From Tersicoccus mangrovi (GTDB lineage Bacteria; Actinomycetota; Actinomycetes; Actinomycetales; Micrococcaceae), in NCBI RefSeq assembly GCF_036881825.1, contig NZ_JBAJMW010000004.1, positions 428,622 to 492,621 of the forward strand: 64,000 bases of DNA, given 5' to 3'. Position 1 is the first letter of the stretch, and the number at the start of each line of letters is the position of its first letter. Positions 1 through 8,362 of the stretch are shown here, in pieces. The notes under the pieces were generated by a model, which saw only the letters and a list, made by a program, of their open reading frames with translations, was not told the origin of the DNA and did no database searches. Made by a program: the position numbers and the translations under genes.

Positions 1-1
1 C

Positions 2-403
2 GAGGAGTCGCGCCTGCTCGTCGAGCGGACCGAGGAGTGCCTGCGGCGGGCCATCAAGGTCGTCAAGCCGGGCCGCCAGATCAACGTCATCGGCCGGGCG
101 ATCGAGTCCTACGCGAGGCGCTTCGGGTACGGCGTCGTCCGCGACTTCACCGGCCACGGCGTCGGGGAGGCCTTCCACAGCGGGCTCATCATCCCCCACT
201 ACGACGCGGCGCCCTCCTACGACCAGGTGATGGAGCCGGGCCTGACCTTCACGATCGAGCCGATGCTGACCCTCGGCACCATCGCGTGGGACATGTGGGA
301 CGACGACTGGACCGTGGTGACGAAGGACCACCGCCGCACCGCCCAGTTCGAGCACACCCTCGTGGTCACCGAGACCGGCGCGGACATCCTCACCCTCTCC
401 TGA
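2..403 (+). CDS. map: Type I methionine aminopeptidase, 5'-truncated
   Basis: This is the C-terminal 133 residues of methionine aminopeptidase, the cytosolic metalloenzyme that removes the initiator Met from new proteins. The window begins inside the gene, so no start is visible. Visible family landmarks are GHGVGEAFHSG with the metal and substrate histidines, TIEPM with the first conserved Glu, and QFEHTLVVT with the second metal-ligand Glu just before the C terminus. The downstream kinase gene lies 167 bp away and a hairpin follows the stop codon, so the gene probably ends its own transcript. The fold and pathway are well established. Only the missing N terminus prevents judging the paralogue type. 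Confidence 0.95.
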   Translation, partial: EESRLLVERTEECLRRAIKVVKPGRQINVIGRAIESYARRFGYGVVRDFTGHGVGEAFHSGLIIPHYDAAPSYDQVMEPGLTFTIEPMLTLGTIAWDMWDDDWTVVTKDHRRTAQFEHTLVVTETGADILTLS

Positions 404-410
404 CCCTCAC

Positions 411-430
411 GTCGTCCCCGCGGGGACGAC
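411..430 (+). terminator. Hairpin downstream of map
   Basis: The perfect inverted repeat GTCGTCCCCG/CGGGGACGAC starts 7 nt after the map stop codon. There is no T tract, which is common in high-GC actinobacteria. A role as a terminator is inferred from position and stem strength. Confidence 0.55.
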
Positions 431-570
431 CCGAGGGCTGCCGCCCGCCGGGACGACCCGGGCGCTCCCGCGGCCGCGGATCGCCTCCGGCGCGCTGAGC
501 AGGCATGATAGGGACAGCACGCCGGCCCCGCGCCGGTACCACGGCCGTACCCGACCCGATGGAGCATCAC

Positions 571-1470
571 GTGTCGCACGACGACGACGCCGAGAAGGCG
601 ATCAAGCAGGCCCGCAAGCGGGCGGAGAAGACCGAGAAGGAAGCCGCGCGCGCCGCGGCCGCTCCGAGCCACCACCGGTTCCGCGGACCGGTCATCGGCG
701 TCGACATCGGCGGCACCGGCATCAAGGGCGGCATCGTCGACCTGGCGAAGGGTGAGCTGATCGGCGAGCGCTTCCGCATCCCGACCCCGAGCCCGTCGAC
801 CCCCGAGGCCGTCGCCGAGGTCGTCACCGAGGTCGTGGCCGAGCTGACCGGTCGCCCGGAGGGCCCCGAGCCCGAGGCGCCCGTCGGCATCACCTTCCCG
901 GCGATCATCAAGAACGGCGTCGCCCGCTCTGCCGCGAACGTCGACCAGAGCTGGATCGGAACCGACGTCGACCGTCTGATGACCGAGAAGCTCAAGCGCC
1001 CCGTCGAGGTGCTCAACGACGCCGACGGCGCGGGCCTGGCCGAGGCGCAGTACGGCGCCGGCAAGGGCCAGCTCGGGGTCGTCCTCGTCATCACCCTGGG
1101 CACCGGCATCGGCTCGGCCTACATCATGGACGGCAAGCTCGTGCCGAACGCCGAGCTCGGCCACCTCGAGATCGACGGGTACGACGCCGAGAGCCGGGCC
1201 TCCGCCACCGCGCGCGAGCGTGACGGCCTGACCTGGGAGGAGTACGTGCCCCGCCTGCAGCGGTACTTCTCGCACGTGGAGTTCCTCTTCTCCCCCGAGC
1301 TGTTCATCGTCGGCGGCGGCATCTCCAAGCGCAGCGAGGACTTCCTGCCGCAGCTGGACCTGCAGACGAGGATCGTGCCGGCCACCCTGAAGAACAACGC
1401 CGGCATCGTCGGTGCCGCCCTGCACGCCGCACTGCGGTTCGACTACACGAAGAAGCGGTCGAAGGACTGA
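571..1470 (+). CDS. ppgK: Polyphosphate glucokinase
   Basis: ROK-fold kinase of the strictly polyphosphate/ATP-glucomannokinase type, which phosphorylates glucose with polyphosphate (and often ATP) to glucose-6-phosphate. Visible motifs are VIGVDIGGTGIKGG (phosphate loop near residue 32), VLNDADGAGLAEAQYG (catalytic Asp region) and TLGTGIGSA. The zinc-binding CxCGxxGC motif of ordinary ROK glucokinases is absent, as expected for PpgK. An ATG at 559 is in frame, but GTG at 571 is preceded by GGAG at 561-564 with ideal spacing, so GTG is preferred (299 aa). The N terminus before the fold is Lys/Ala/Glu-rich and variable. A strong hairpin follows the gene. A second, ATP-type ROK kinase is encoded at 43.8-45.0 kb. 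Confidence 0.93.
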   Translation: MSHDDDAEKAIKQARKRAEKTEKEAARAAAAPSHHRFRGPVIGVDIGGTGIKGGIVDLAKGELIGERFRIPTPSPSTPEAVAEVVTEVVAELTGRPEGPEPEAPVGITFPAIIKNGVARSAANVDQSWIGTDVDRLMTEKLKRPVEVLNDADGAGLAEAQYGAGKGQLGVVLVITLGTGIGSAYIMDGKLVPNAELGHLEIDGYDAESRASATARERDGLTWEEYVPRLQRYFSHVEFLFSPELFIVGGGISKRSEDFLPQLDLQTRIVPATLKNNAGIVGAALHAALRFDYTKKRSKD

Positions 1471-1494
1471 ACGCTCGCGCCTGAGGCAGCAACC

Positions 1495-1529
1495 AGGACG
1501 GCCCCCGGCGTATCGCCGCGGGCCGTCCT
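1495..1529 (+). terminator. Terminator downstream of ppgK
   Basis: A 16-bp stem (one mismatch) with loop TAT is formed by AGGACGGCCCCCGGCG and CGCCGCGGGCCGTCCT, 24 nt after the ppgK stop. The weak T-rich stretch CGTTCTCGCTCTTGTTCTC follows on the plus strand. Confidence 0.8.
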
Positions 1530-1570
1530 CGTTCTCGCTCTTGTTCTCGTGGTCATGATTGACGTGGAGT

Positions 1571-1610
1571 CCGGTGGTGGCCGTGGCTTCCCCTCCGCGG
1601 CCACCACCGG
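1571..1610 (-). terminator. Terminator downstream of nrdR
   Basis: Stem of 16 bp with one G-T wobble (1571-1586 with 1595-1610), loop CTTCCCCT, beginning 13 nt past the nrdR stop codon. Together with the ppgK hairpin it separates the two convergent genes. Confidence 0.7.
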
Positions 1611-1623
1611 CGTGTGGTGAGGG

Positions 1624-2208
1624 CTAGAACAGTCCGCCCTGGTCGGCCGTGCCGGCCGACGTGCGCCGCTTCCGCGGCTTCTTCGCCGGCGCCGCCGGCT
1701 CCTCCCGCTCCGGCAGCACGCTCGCGAGTGCGTCGTCGAAGTGCGTCTGGCCTGCGGCGACGTCCGCCTCGTGCCGCAGCAGCGAGATCGCCGCCTCGAA
1801 GTCCTCGAGGCTCTCGAAGCTCTGGTACACGCTCGCGAAGCGCAGGTACGCGATCACGTCGAGGCGCTGCAGGGGGCGCAGGATCGCCAGGCCGACGTCG
1901 TGGGCGTCGATCTCGGCGGCACCCGCGGCGCGGATCGACTCCTCCACCTCCTGCGCGAGCATCGCCAGGTCGTCCTCGGTGACAGGGCGGCCCTGGCAGG
2001 CCTTGCGCACGCCCGAGATGACCTTGTTGCGACTGAACGGCTCCGCGACGCCGGATCGCTTGAGCACGGTCAGGCTCGTCGTCTCCAGCGTCGAGAACCG
2101 CTTGCCGCAGTTCGAGCACAGGCGACGACGGCGGATCGACGCGCCATCGTCGACAATGCGGGAGTCCACGACGCGCGAGTCGGCCGATCGGCAGAACGGA
2201 CAGTTCAC
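1624..2208 (-). CDS. nrdR: Transcriptional repressor NrdR
   Basis: NrdR is the (d)ATP-sensing zinc-ribbon/ATP-cone repressor of ribonucleotide reductase genes. The zinc ribbon is intact, with C3, C6, C31 and C34. The ATP-cone follows at about residues 48-138 and starts with the conserved TVLKRSGVAEPFSRNKV. At 194 aa the protein is longer than the usual 150-170 aa because of a basic, disordered C-terminal tail. It starts at GTG 2208 with a GGGGAGG ribosome site 7 nt upstream. The gene is alone, with no ribonucleotide reductase gene beside it in this window. Two NrdR boxes overlap its own promoter, so autoregulation is likely. hisD lies upstream on the same strand but ends before the boxes. Confidence 0.97.
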   Translation of the reverse strand: MNCPFCRSADSRVVDSRIVDDGASIRRRRLCSNCGKRFSTLETTSLTVLKRSGVAEPFSRNKVISGVRKACQGRPVTEDDLAMLAQEVEESIRAAGAAEIDAHDVGLAILRPLQRLDVIAYLRFASVYQSFESLEDFEAAISLLRHEADVAAGQTHFDDALASVLPEREEPAAPAKKPRKRRTSAGTADQGGLF

Positions 2209-2300
2209 GTCGTCACCTCCCCGCTGTTCCAGATCTCTTGTTCGAGACTGATCGAATCCGCGGTCCCGGACGGTCGAGGTCGAGCGGCGAGACCGGCATC

Positions 2301-2329
2301 AGCATATCCCACATGTAGTGGTGTGACCA
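2301..2329 (-). promoter_or_regulatory. Putative nrdR promoter
   Basis: On the minus strand TGGTCA (2329-2324) and TATGCT (2306-2301) are separated by 17 nt. NrdR box A fills the spacer. The predicted leader to the GTG of nrdR is about 85 nt. Confidence 0.5.
2306..2321 (-). promoter_or_regulatory. NrdR box A
   Basis: The minus-strand sequence CCACTACATGTGGGAT matches the NrdR box core CwAtATaTwG (C-T-A-C-A-T-G-T-G-G). Its start is 31 bp from that of box B, i.e. three helical turns, the spacing typical of paired NrdR operators. Confidence 0.8.
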
Positions 2330-2336
2330 GCGGATC

Positions 2337-2352
2337 GCCCCACATATAGTGG
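2337..2352 (-). promoter_or_regulatory. NrdR box B
   Basis: The minus-strand sequence CCACTATATGTGGGGC is the stronger of two NrdR-box matches. It lies upstream of the predicted nrdR -35 element and 33 bp past the end of hisD. Confidence 0.82.
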
Positions 2353-2384
2353 CTTCGGCTCCGTCGGACTGTCGGCCCGGACCG

Positions 2385-3839
2385 TCAGGCGAAGCGGATG
2401 TCGACGGCGTCGCCGTGCGCCGGCAGGTCCTCCGCGTCGGCGAGGGCCCGCACGACGGGGGCGACCTCCGCGAGCCCCTCCCGGCCGTAGTCGATGTACT
2501 GGACGGCCTTGAGGAAGGTCGTCGTGTTCAGCGCCGAGGAATAGGTGGCGGTGCCCGCGGTGGGCAGGACGTGGTTGGAGCCAGCGCAGTAGTCGCCGAG
2601 GCTCACCGGGCTGAAGGGGCCGATGAACACGGCGCCGGCGTTGCGGATGCGGCCGGCGACGGCGTCCGCGTCCGCGGTGTGGATCTCCAGGTGCTCGGCG
2701 GCGTAGGCGTCGCACACGGCGACGCCGTGGTCCAGGTCGCGCACCAGCAGGGCCCCGGACTGGGGCCCGGCCAGCGCGGTGGCGACCCGCTCGTGGTGCC
2801 GGGTGGCGGGGACGAGCTCGGCCAGTGCGGTGCGGACTGCGTCGATCAGCGCCGGGGAGTCGGTGATGAGCACGGAGGCGGCGTTGGGGTCGTGCTCGGC
2901 CTGGCTGATGAGGTCCGCGGCGACGAAGCGCGCGTTCGCGGTCTCGTCGGCGAGGATCGCGATCTCCGTGGTGCCGGCCTCGGAGTCGATGCCGACCCGC
3001 CCCCGCACGAGCCGTTTGGCCGTCGCGACGAAGACGTTGCCGGGTCCGGTGATCACGTCGACGGCCGGCAGCGGCGGCGCGGTGGAGCCGTCGGCGCGCT
3101 CGGCGCCGGGCAGGCCCCACGCGAAGGACGCGACGGCCTGGGCGCCGCCCATCGCGTACACCTCGCGGATGCCGAGCATCGCGGCCGCGGCGAGGATCGT
3201 CGGGTGCGGGCGCCCTCGATGGGCCTTCTGCGGCGGCGAGGCCAGCGCGATCGACTGCACGCCGGCGGCCTGGGCGGGCACGACGTTCATCACGAGGGAC
3301 GACGGGTAGACGGCCAGCCCCCCGGGCACGTACAGGCCGACGCGGGAGACGGGCAGCCAGCGGTTGGCCACCCGGGCGCCGTCGGCCATCATGACCGCGG
3401 TGTCGGCCGGGCGGGTGGCCTCGGCGAAACGGCGGACCCGCTCGATCGCCGTCTCGAGGGCCCACTTCACGGACGGGTCCAGCTGGGCGAGCGCCTCGTC
3501 GAGGTGTTCCTCGGGAACACGCGGGTGCTCCAGCCGCACGCCGTCGAACTGCTCGGTGACGTCGAGCACCGTCTGCAGGGGCGCTCCCTGGAACCGCTCG
3601 AAGAGGGCGGTGACGGTGGCGGTCGCGTCCTGGGCGACGGCCGCGGCCCGGGGCATCGCCGCACGCAGGTCGCCGCCGGTCGCCGTCGACTCCCGCAGGT
3701 CCCGCACCGCGAACGCCACGTCGGCGCTCTCGCCGGTGCTGGAGACGCCGGGGCCGGAGAGGTCGACGGGCGCACCGGTGTCCGGAGCGCCGGTGTCCTT
3801 CAGGGTGGTGCGGTCGGGGACGGCAGCGGCATCGTTCAC
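2385..3839 (-). CDS. hisD: Histidinol dehydrogenase
   Basis: HisD catalyses the last two oxidation steps of histidine biosynthesis, L-histidinol to L-histidine with NAD. It is zinc-dependent and cytosolic. Family signatures are PGGLAVYPSSLVMNVVPA, GPGNVFVATAKRLV, GIDSEAGTTEIAILAD and the C-terminal GSNHVLPT-type segment. The reading frame stays open well upstream. GTG 3839 (V-N-D-A-A-A) is chosen because the earlier part has no family similarity; it gives 484 aa, with about 40 variable residues before the conserved core. The ribosome site is weak. No other his gene is in the window, so hisD is either a single gene or the upstream end of a unit that ends before the NrdR boxes. Confidence 0.95.
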   Translation of the reverse strand: MNDAAAVPDRTTLKDTGAPDTGAPVDLSGPGVSSTGESADVAFAVRDLRESTATGGDLRAAMPRAAAVAQDATATVTALFERFQGAPLQTVLDVTEQFDGVRLEHPRVPEEHLDEALAQLDPSVKWALETAIERVRRFAEATRPADTAVMMADGARVANRWLPVSRVGLYVPGGLAVYPSSLVMNVVPAQAAGVQSIALASPPQKAHRGRPHPTILAAAAMLGIREVYAMGGAQAVASFAWGLPGAERADGSTAPPLPAVDVITGPGNVFVATAKRLVRGRVGIDSEAGTTEIAILADETANARFVAADLISQAEHDPNAASVLITDSPALIDAVRTALAELVPATRHHERVATALAGPQSGALLVRDLDHGVAVCDAYAAEHLEIHTADADAVAGRIRNAGAVFIGPFSPVSLGDYCAGSNHVLPTAGTATYSSALNTTTFLKAVQYIDYGREGLAEVAPVVRALADAEDLPAHGDAVDIRFA

Positions 3840-3997
3840 CCCACCATGGTAGGCGGGACGGCGGCGCCGCCCGTTCTCCCGTGTGAGGCGCTCGGACCGT
3901 GCTATTCCGGTGCTGCCGTTCACACGGTCGATCACGCAGGCGTTCACGGATGGTCGCAAACAGGATCCTCGGCACCGGGCCCGGCGTATCGTGAAAA

Positions 3998-4018
3998 GCG
4001 CCGGACCTGGTCCGGCGC
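3998..4018 (+). promoter_or_regulatory. Leader hairpin upstream of the flavin reductase gene
   Basis: GCGCCGGAC, loop CTG, GTCCGGCGC: a perfect 9-bp stem ending 41 nt before the ATG at 4060. It is too close to the gene to be clearly a terminator and may be an untranslated-leader structure. Confidence 0.4.
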
Positions 4019-4059
4019 ACGTGAAGACCCCCCGAGCACCCCGACCCCGAGGTTGACCG

Positions 4060-4605
4060 ATGACCACGTCCGGAACCAGCACCACCGGTACCGAGTCCGT
4101 CCACCGTGACGCGGAGCTGCAGACCCTGTTCAAGGAGGGCTTCCGGCGCCATGCCGCCGGCGTCGCCATCATCACCGCGATGCGTGACGGCGTGCCCTAC
4201 GGCTTCACCGCCACGTCGCTCGCCTCCCTCTCCGCGGAGCCCCCGCGCCTGACGTTCAACATGGCGCTGACCGCCTCGTCGTGGCCGGCCATCGAGGCCG
4301 CCACCCACCTCGGCGTCCACTTCCTCGGCGTCGCCAACCAGCCGCTGGCTGACCGGTTCGCCCGCACACGGGACCGCTTCGACGAGAACAACTGGGACCT
4401 CGGCCCGCAGGGCGTCCCGGTGCTGCACGGCGTTCGCGGCTGGCTCGTGGGCCTGATCGAGGCGCGGATCCCGTTCGACAACAACGCGGTGATCGTCGCC
4501 CGCATCGTCGGCGGCGGCGCCCCGGTGGACGAGGACGGGGCCGATCCGCTGCTCTACCACTCGGGCCGGTACTACCTGGCCGGCGACCTCGAGTACGAGA
4601 TCTGA
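4060..4605 (+). CDS. Flavin reductase family (FMN-binding) protein
   Basis: 181-aa protein of the flavin reductase-like domain family, which supplies reduced FMN/FAD to monooxygenases or acts as an NAD(P)H:flavin oxidoreductase. Typical features are the early FRRHAAGVAIITA segment, the FTATSLASLSAEPPRLTFNM flavin-contact region, and the central GVHFLGVANQPLADRFA stretch. It starts at ATG 4060 with GAGG about 8 nt upstream. No monooxygenase partner is adjacent, so the physiological acceptor cannot be named. The gene is divergent from hisD and convergent with dnaE1. A terminator hairpin follows and overlaps the dnaE1 stop. Confidence 0.85.
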   Translation: MTTSGTSTTGTESVHRDAELQTLFKEGFRRHAAGVAIITAMRDGVPYGFTATSLASLSAEPPRLTFNMALTASSWPAIEAATHLGVHFLGVANQPLADRFARTRDRFDENNWDLGPQGVPVLHGVRGWLVGLIEARIPFDNNAVIVARIVGGGAPVDEDGADPLLYHSGRYYLAGDLEYEI

Positions 4606-4639
4606 CCTCTCGGTCTGCTCCGCTCGCTCCACCGGTGCG

Positions 4640-4663
4640 CGCTGACGGGAACGCCCGTCAGCG
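4640..4663. terminator. Bidirectional terminator between flavin reductase gene and dnaE1
   Basis: CGCTGACGGG, loop AACG, CCCGTCAGCG: a perfect 10-bp stem. The dnaE1 stop codon (4660-4658) lies inside the right arm, so the hairpin serves both convergent genes. Confidence 0.75.
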
Positions 4664-7600
4664 GGCGCCCGCAAAAGCGGGTGGCCGCGGGACGCTCGCA
4701 CCCATCGGCACCGCCTCGAAGCACCCGGCGCCGAGCAGCACCTTCAGGTCGCCGAACAGCGCGCCGTCCGGGTTGACCCGCAGCCGTACCGGCAGCCGGA
4801 GCACCTCGACGGAGGACCGCCCGACCAGGTTGAGCCGCACCTCCGAGCTGCCCGGGTGGTTGCGCAGCACGTCGGCCATCTCGGTCAGCAGCATCTCCGT
4901 CGCCCGATGGGAGGCGAGGGTGATCTCCACCGGTCCGTGCGCGCCGCCGGAGAGGTCCGGCACGGACAGCTCCTGCGCGCTGACGGTCACGCTGCCGTCG
5001 TCGCGCCGTTGCAGGCGGCCCTTGACGACGACGATGAGGTCCTCGGCCAGCACGTTGGCGATCGGCGCGTAGGCCTTGCCGAAGAACATGACCTCCATCG
5101 ACCCGGACATGTCCTCGATCTCGGCCCGCGCGTAAGCGTTGCCCGAGGTCTTCGCGATGCGCCGGGACAGCGAGGTGATCATGCCCGCGATGGTCACGCT
5201 CGACCCGTCGGGCCGGGAGTCGTCCGCCAGCAATGCCTCGACGGAGGTGTCGGCGTGCTCGCTCAGGACCTTGTCGAGCCCCGCGAGCGGGTGGTCCGAG
5301 ACGTAGAGGCCGAGCATCTCCCGCTCGAACGCCAGCTTGTCCTTCTTCTCCCACTCGGGCAGGTCGGGAATGGCGATGGAAAAACCGGGCTCCGCGTCGC
5401 CCCCGCCGAGGGAGCTGAACAGGTCGAACTGGTTGGCGTCCTCCTTGCGCTTCTGGTCGATGACGAGGTCCACGGCCTCCTCGTGCACCATGGCCAGCGC
5501 GCGCCGCGCCTCGCCGATGCCGTCGAACGCGCCGGCCTTGATCATCGACTCGATCGTGCGCTTGTTGCACACCGAGGCCGGGACCTTGGCGAGGAAGTCG
5601 TTGAACGACGTGAAGGCGCCCTTCTCGATGCGGGCGGCCACCATCGCCTCGACCACGTTGGTCCCGACGTTCCGCACCGCGGCCATGCCGAAGCGGATGT
5701 CGGTGCCGACCGGGGTGAAGGTCGCGAGGGACTCGTTGACGTCCGGCGGGAGCACCGTGATGCCCATCCGGCGGCACTCGTTCAGGTAGAGGGCGAGCTT
5801 GTCCTTGTCGTCGCCCACGCTGGTGAGCAGCGCGGCCATGTATTCGGCCGGGTAGTGCGCCTTCAGGTACGCGGTCCAGTACGCGACCAGGCCGTACGCG
5901 GCCGAGTGCGCCTTGTTGAACGCGTAGTCGGAGAACGGCAGCAGGATGTCCCAGAGCGTCTTGACCGCGGCCTCGGAGTAGCCGTTGTCGAGCATGCCCT
6001 GGTGGAAGCCCTCGTACTGCTTGTCCAGCTCGGACTTCTTCTTCTTGCCCATCGCGCGGCGCAGGATGTCGGCGCGGCCCAGTGAGTAGCCGGCCACCTT
6101 CTGCGCGATGGCCATGACCTGCTCCTGGTAGACGATCAGGCCGTAGGTCGTGTCCAGGATGTCGGCGAGCGGCTCGGCGAGCTCCGGGTGGATGGGCGTG
6201 ATGTCCTGGACGCCGGTCTTGCGCAGGGCGTAGTTGGTGTGCGAGTTGGCGCCCATGGGGCCCGGCCGGTACAGGGCGATGACGGCGGAGATGTCCTCGA
6301 AGTTGTCCGGCCGCATCAGCTTGAGCAGGGCACGCATCGGCCCGCCGTCGAGCTGGAAGACGCCCAGGGTGTCCCCGCGCGCGAGCAGGTCGTAGGCCCC
6401 CTCGTCGTCGACGCCGAGCGTCTCGAGGTCGATGTCGACGTCCCGGTTCAGCTTCGCGTTGGCCAGGGCGTCGGAGATGATCGTCAGGTTCCGCAGGCCC
6501 AGGAAGTCCATCTTGATCAGCCCGAGACCCTCGCACGTGGGGTAGTCGAACTGGGTGATGACCTGGCCGTCCTGCGCGCGGCGCATGATCGGCACGACGT
6601 CGATGATGGGGTCCGAGGACATGATGACGCCGGCGGCGTGCACGCCCCACTGCCGCTTCAGGCCCTCGAGGCCGAGCGCGGTGTCGAAGACCTGCTGCGC
6701 GGCGGCGTCGTTGGCGAGCATCTCGCGGAACTCGCCGGCCTCGCCGTACCGCTTGGCCTGCGGGTCGTGGATGTCGGCCAGCGGGATGTCCTTGGCCATC
6801 ACCGCCGGCGGCAGCGCCTTGGACAGCTGCTCGCCCATGCTGAACGGGTGGCCCATGACGCGGGCGGAGTCCTTGAGCGCCTGCTTGGTCTTGATCGTGC
6901 CGTAGGTGACGATCATGGCCACGCGGTCGTCGCCGTACTTCTCGGTGACGTACTTGATCACCTCGGAGCGGCGGCGGTCGTCGAAGTCGACGTCGAAGTC
7001 GGGCATCGAGACGCGCTCGGGGTTGAGGAACCGCTCGAAGATCAGGCCGTGCTTGAGCGGGTTGAGGTCGGTGATGCGCAGGGCGTAGGCGACGACGGAG
7101 CCGGCGCCGGACCCGCGGCCCGGACCCACGCGGATGCCGTTGTTCTTGGCCCAGTTGATGAAGTCCGCGACGACGAGGAAATAGCCGGGGAAGCCCATCT
7201 GGGTGATGACGCCGAGCTCGTAGTCGGCCTGCTGGCGCACGTCGTCCGGAACGCCGCCCGGGAAGCGGTACGTCAGGCCCGCGTCGACCTCCTTGACCAG
7301 CCACGAGGTCTCGTCCTCGCCCGGCGGGCAGGGGAACTTCGGCATGTAGTTCGCGTCGGTGTTGAAGGAGACGTCGCACCGCTCGGCGATGAGCAGGGTG
7401 TTGTCGCACGCCTCGGGCAGCTCCGCGAAGAGGGAGCGCATCTCGGCGGCGCTCTTGAGGTAGAACCCGGTGCCGCTGAACGCGAACCGGCTGCCGCCGT
7501 TGTCGTAGGTGGGCTCGAGCAGGGTGGAGCCGGACTGGAGGGCGAGCAGCGCCTCGTGCGCCTTCGCGTCCTCCTCGTGCGTGTAGTGCAGGTCGTTGGT

Positions 7601-8269
7601 CGCGACCAGCGGCAGGTTCAGGTCCTTGGCCAGGCGCAGCAGGTCCTTGACGGTGCGCCGCTCGAACTCGAGGCCGTGGTCCATGACCTCGCAGAAGTAG
7701 TTCTCCGCGCCGAAGATGTCCCGGTAGTCGGAGGCGGCCTGCCGGGCGGCGTCGTACTGGCCCAGCCGCAGCTTCGTCAGCACCTCGCCGGACGGGCAGC
7801 CGGTGGTGGCGATCAGGCCGCTGCTGTAGGTCTCGAGCAGTTCCCGGTCCAGACGCGGGTATTTGCCGTAGGCGGCGTCCAGGGACGCGATCGAGGACGC
7901 CCGGAAGAGGTTGCGCATGCCCTGGTTGTCGTAGCTGAGCAGGGTCATGTGGGTGTAGGTGCCGGACGCGGAGACGTCGTCCTTCTTCTGGCTCTCATCG
8001 CCCCAGCGCACGCGGGTGCGGTCCGAGCGGGCGGTGCCCGGGGTGACGTAGGCCTCGACGCCGATGATCGGCTTGATGCCGGCGTCGGTGGCCTTCTTCC
8101 AGAAGTCGAAGGCCCCGAAGAGGTACCCGTGGTCGGTGGTCGCGATCGCCGGCATCTGCTGGCGGTTGGCCTCGGCGAACAGGTCGTCGAGGCGGGCGGC
8201 GCCATCGAGCATCGAGTACTCGGTGTGGTTGTGGAGATGGACGAACGACGGGGAGGAACCGGATGCCAC
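4658..8269 (-). CDS. dnaE1: DNA polymerase III alpha subunit (replicative)
   Basis: Catalytic subunit of the replicative polymerase, 1203 aa. The N-terminal PHP domain begins FVHLHNHTEYSMLDGAA and continues with TTDHGYLFGAF, keeping its metal-ligand histidines. This is consistent with the PHP proofreading seen in actinobacterial DnaE1. The polymerase active site includes GPGRGSGAGSVVAYAL and PDFDVDFDDRRRSEVI with the catalytic aspartates. Helix-hairpin-helix motifs and an OB fold (about residues 1010-1090, SSVTIAGMITSL) follow. It ends in the convergent terminator. The gene is downstream of a 171-aa membrane protein gene, 93 bp away. The second alpha subunit at 59.1-62.8 kb is the error-prone DnaE2, so the two are clearly distinguishable. 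Confidence 0.98.
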   Translation of the reverse strand: MASGSSPSFVHLHNHTEYSMLDGAARLDDLFAEANRQQMPAIATTDHGYLFGAFDFWKKATDAGIKPIIGVEAYVTPGTARSDRTRVRWGDESQKKDDVSASGTYTHMTLLSYDNQGMRNLFRASSIASLDAAYGKYPRLDRELLETYSSGLIATTGCPSGEVLTKLRLGQYDAARQAASDYRDIFGAENYFCEVMDHGLEFERRTVKDLLRLAKDLNLPLVATNDLHYTHEEDAKAHEALLALQSGSTLLEPTYDNGGSRFAFSGTGFYLKSAAEMRSLFAELPEACDNTLLIAERCDVSFNTDANYMPKFPCPPGEDETSWLVKEVDAGLTYRFPGGVPDDVRQQADYELGVITQMGFPGYFLVVADFINWAKNNGIRVGPGRGSGAGSVVAYALRITDLNPLKHGLIFERFLNPERVSMPDFDVDFDDRRRSEVIKYVTEKYGDDRVAMIVTYGTIKTKQALKDSARVMGHPFSMGEQLSKALPPAVMAKDIPLADIHDPQAKRYGEAGEFREMLANDAAAQQVFDTALGLEGLKRQWGVHAAGVIMSSDPIIDVVPIMRRAQDGQVITQFDYPTCEGLGLIKMDFLGLRNLTIISDALANAKLNRDVDIDLETLGVDDEGAYDLLARGDTLGVFQLDGGPMRALLKLMRPDNFEDISAVIALYRPGPMGANSHTNYALRKTGVQDITPIHPELAEPLADILDTTYGLIVYQEQVMAIAQKVAGYSLGRADILRRAMGKKKKSELDKQYEGFHQGMLDNGYSEAAVKTLWDILLPFSDYAFNKAHSAAYGLVAYWTAYLKAHYPAEYMAALLTSVGDDKDKLALYLNECRRMGITVLPPDVNESLATFTPVGTDIRFGMAAVRNVGTNVVEAMVAARIEKGAFTSFNDFLAKVPASVCNKRTIESMIKAGAFDGIGEARRALAMVHEEAVDLVIDQKRKEDANQFDLFSSLGGGDAEPGFSIAIPDLPEWEKKDKLAFEREMLGLYVSDHPLAGLDKVLSEHADTSVEALLADDSRPDGSSVTIAGMITSLSRRIAKTSGNAYARAEIEDMSGSMEVMFFGKAYAPIANVLAEDLIVVVKGRLQRRDDGSVTVSAQELSVPDLSGGAHGPVEITLASHRATEMLLTEMADVLRNHPGSSEVRLNLVGRSSVEVLRLPVRLRVNPDGALFGDLKVLLGAGCFEAVPMGASVPRPPAFAGAR

Positions 8270-8362
8270 CGAGCCAGTCTAGTGGTCGGCACCGACAGGT
8301 CCGGGGCGGCGCGCGCGTCGGCCGGACACCTCGCGCGTCGTCGCGCGCGTCGTCGGTGGAGC

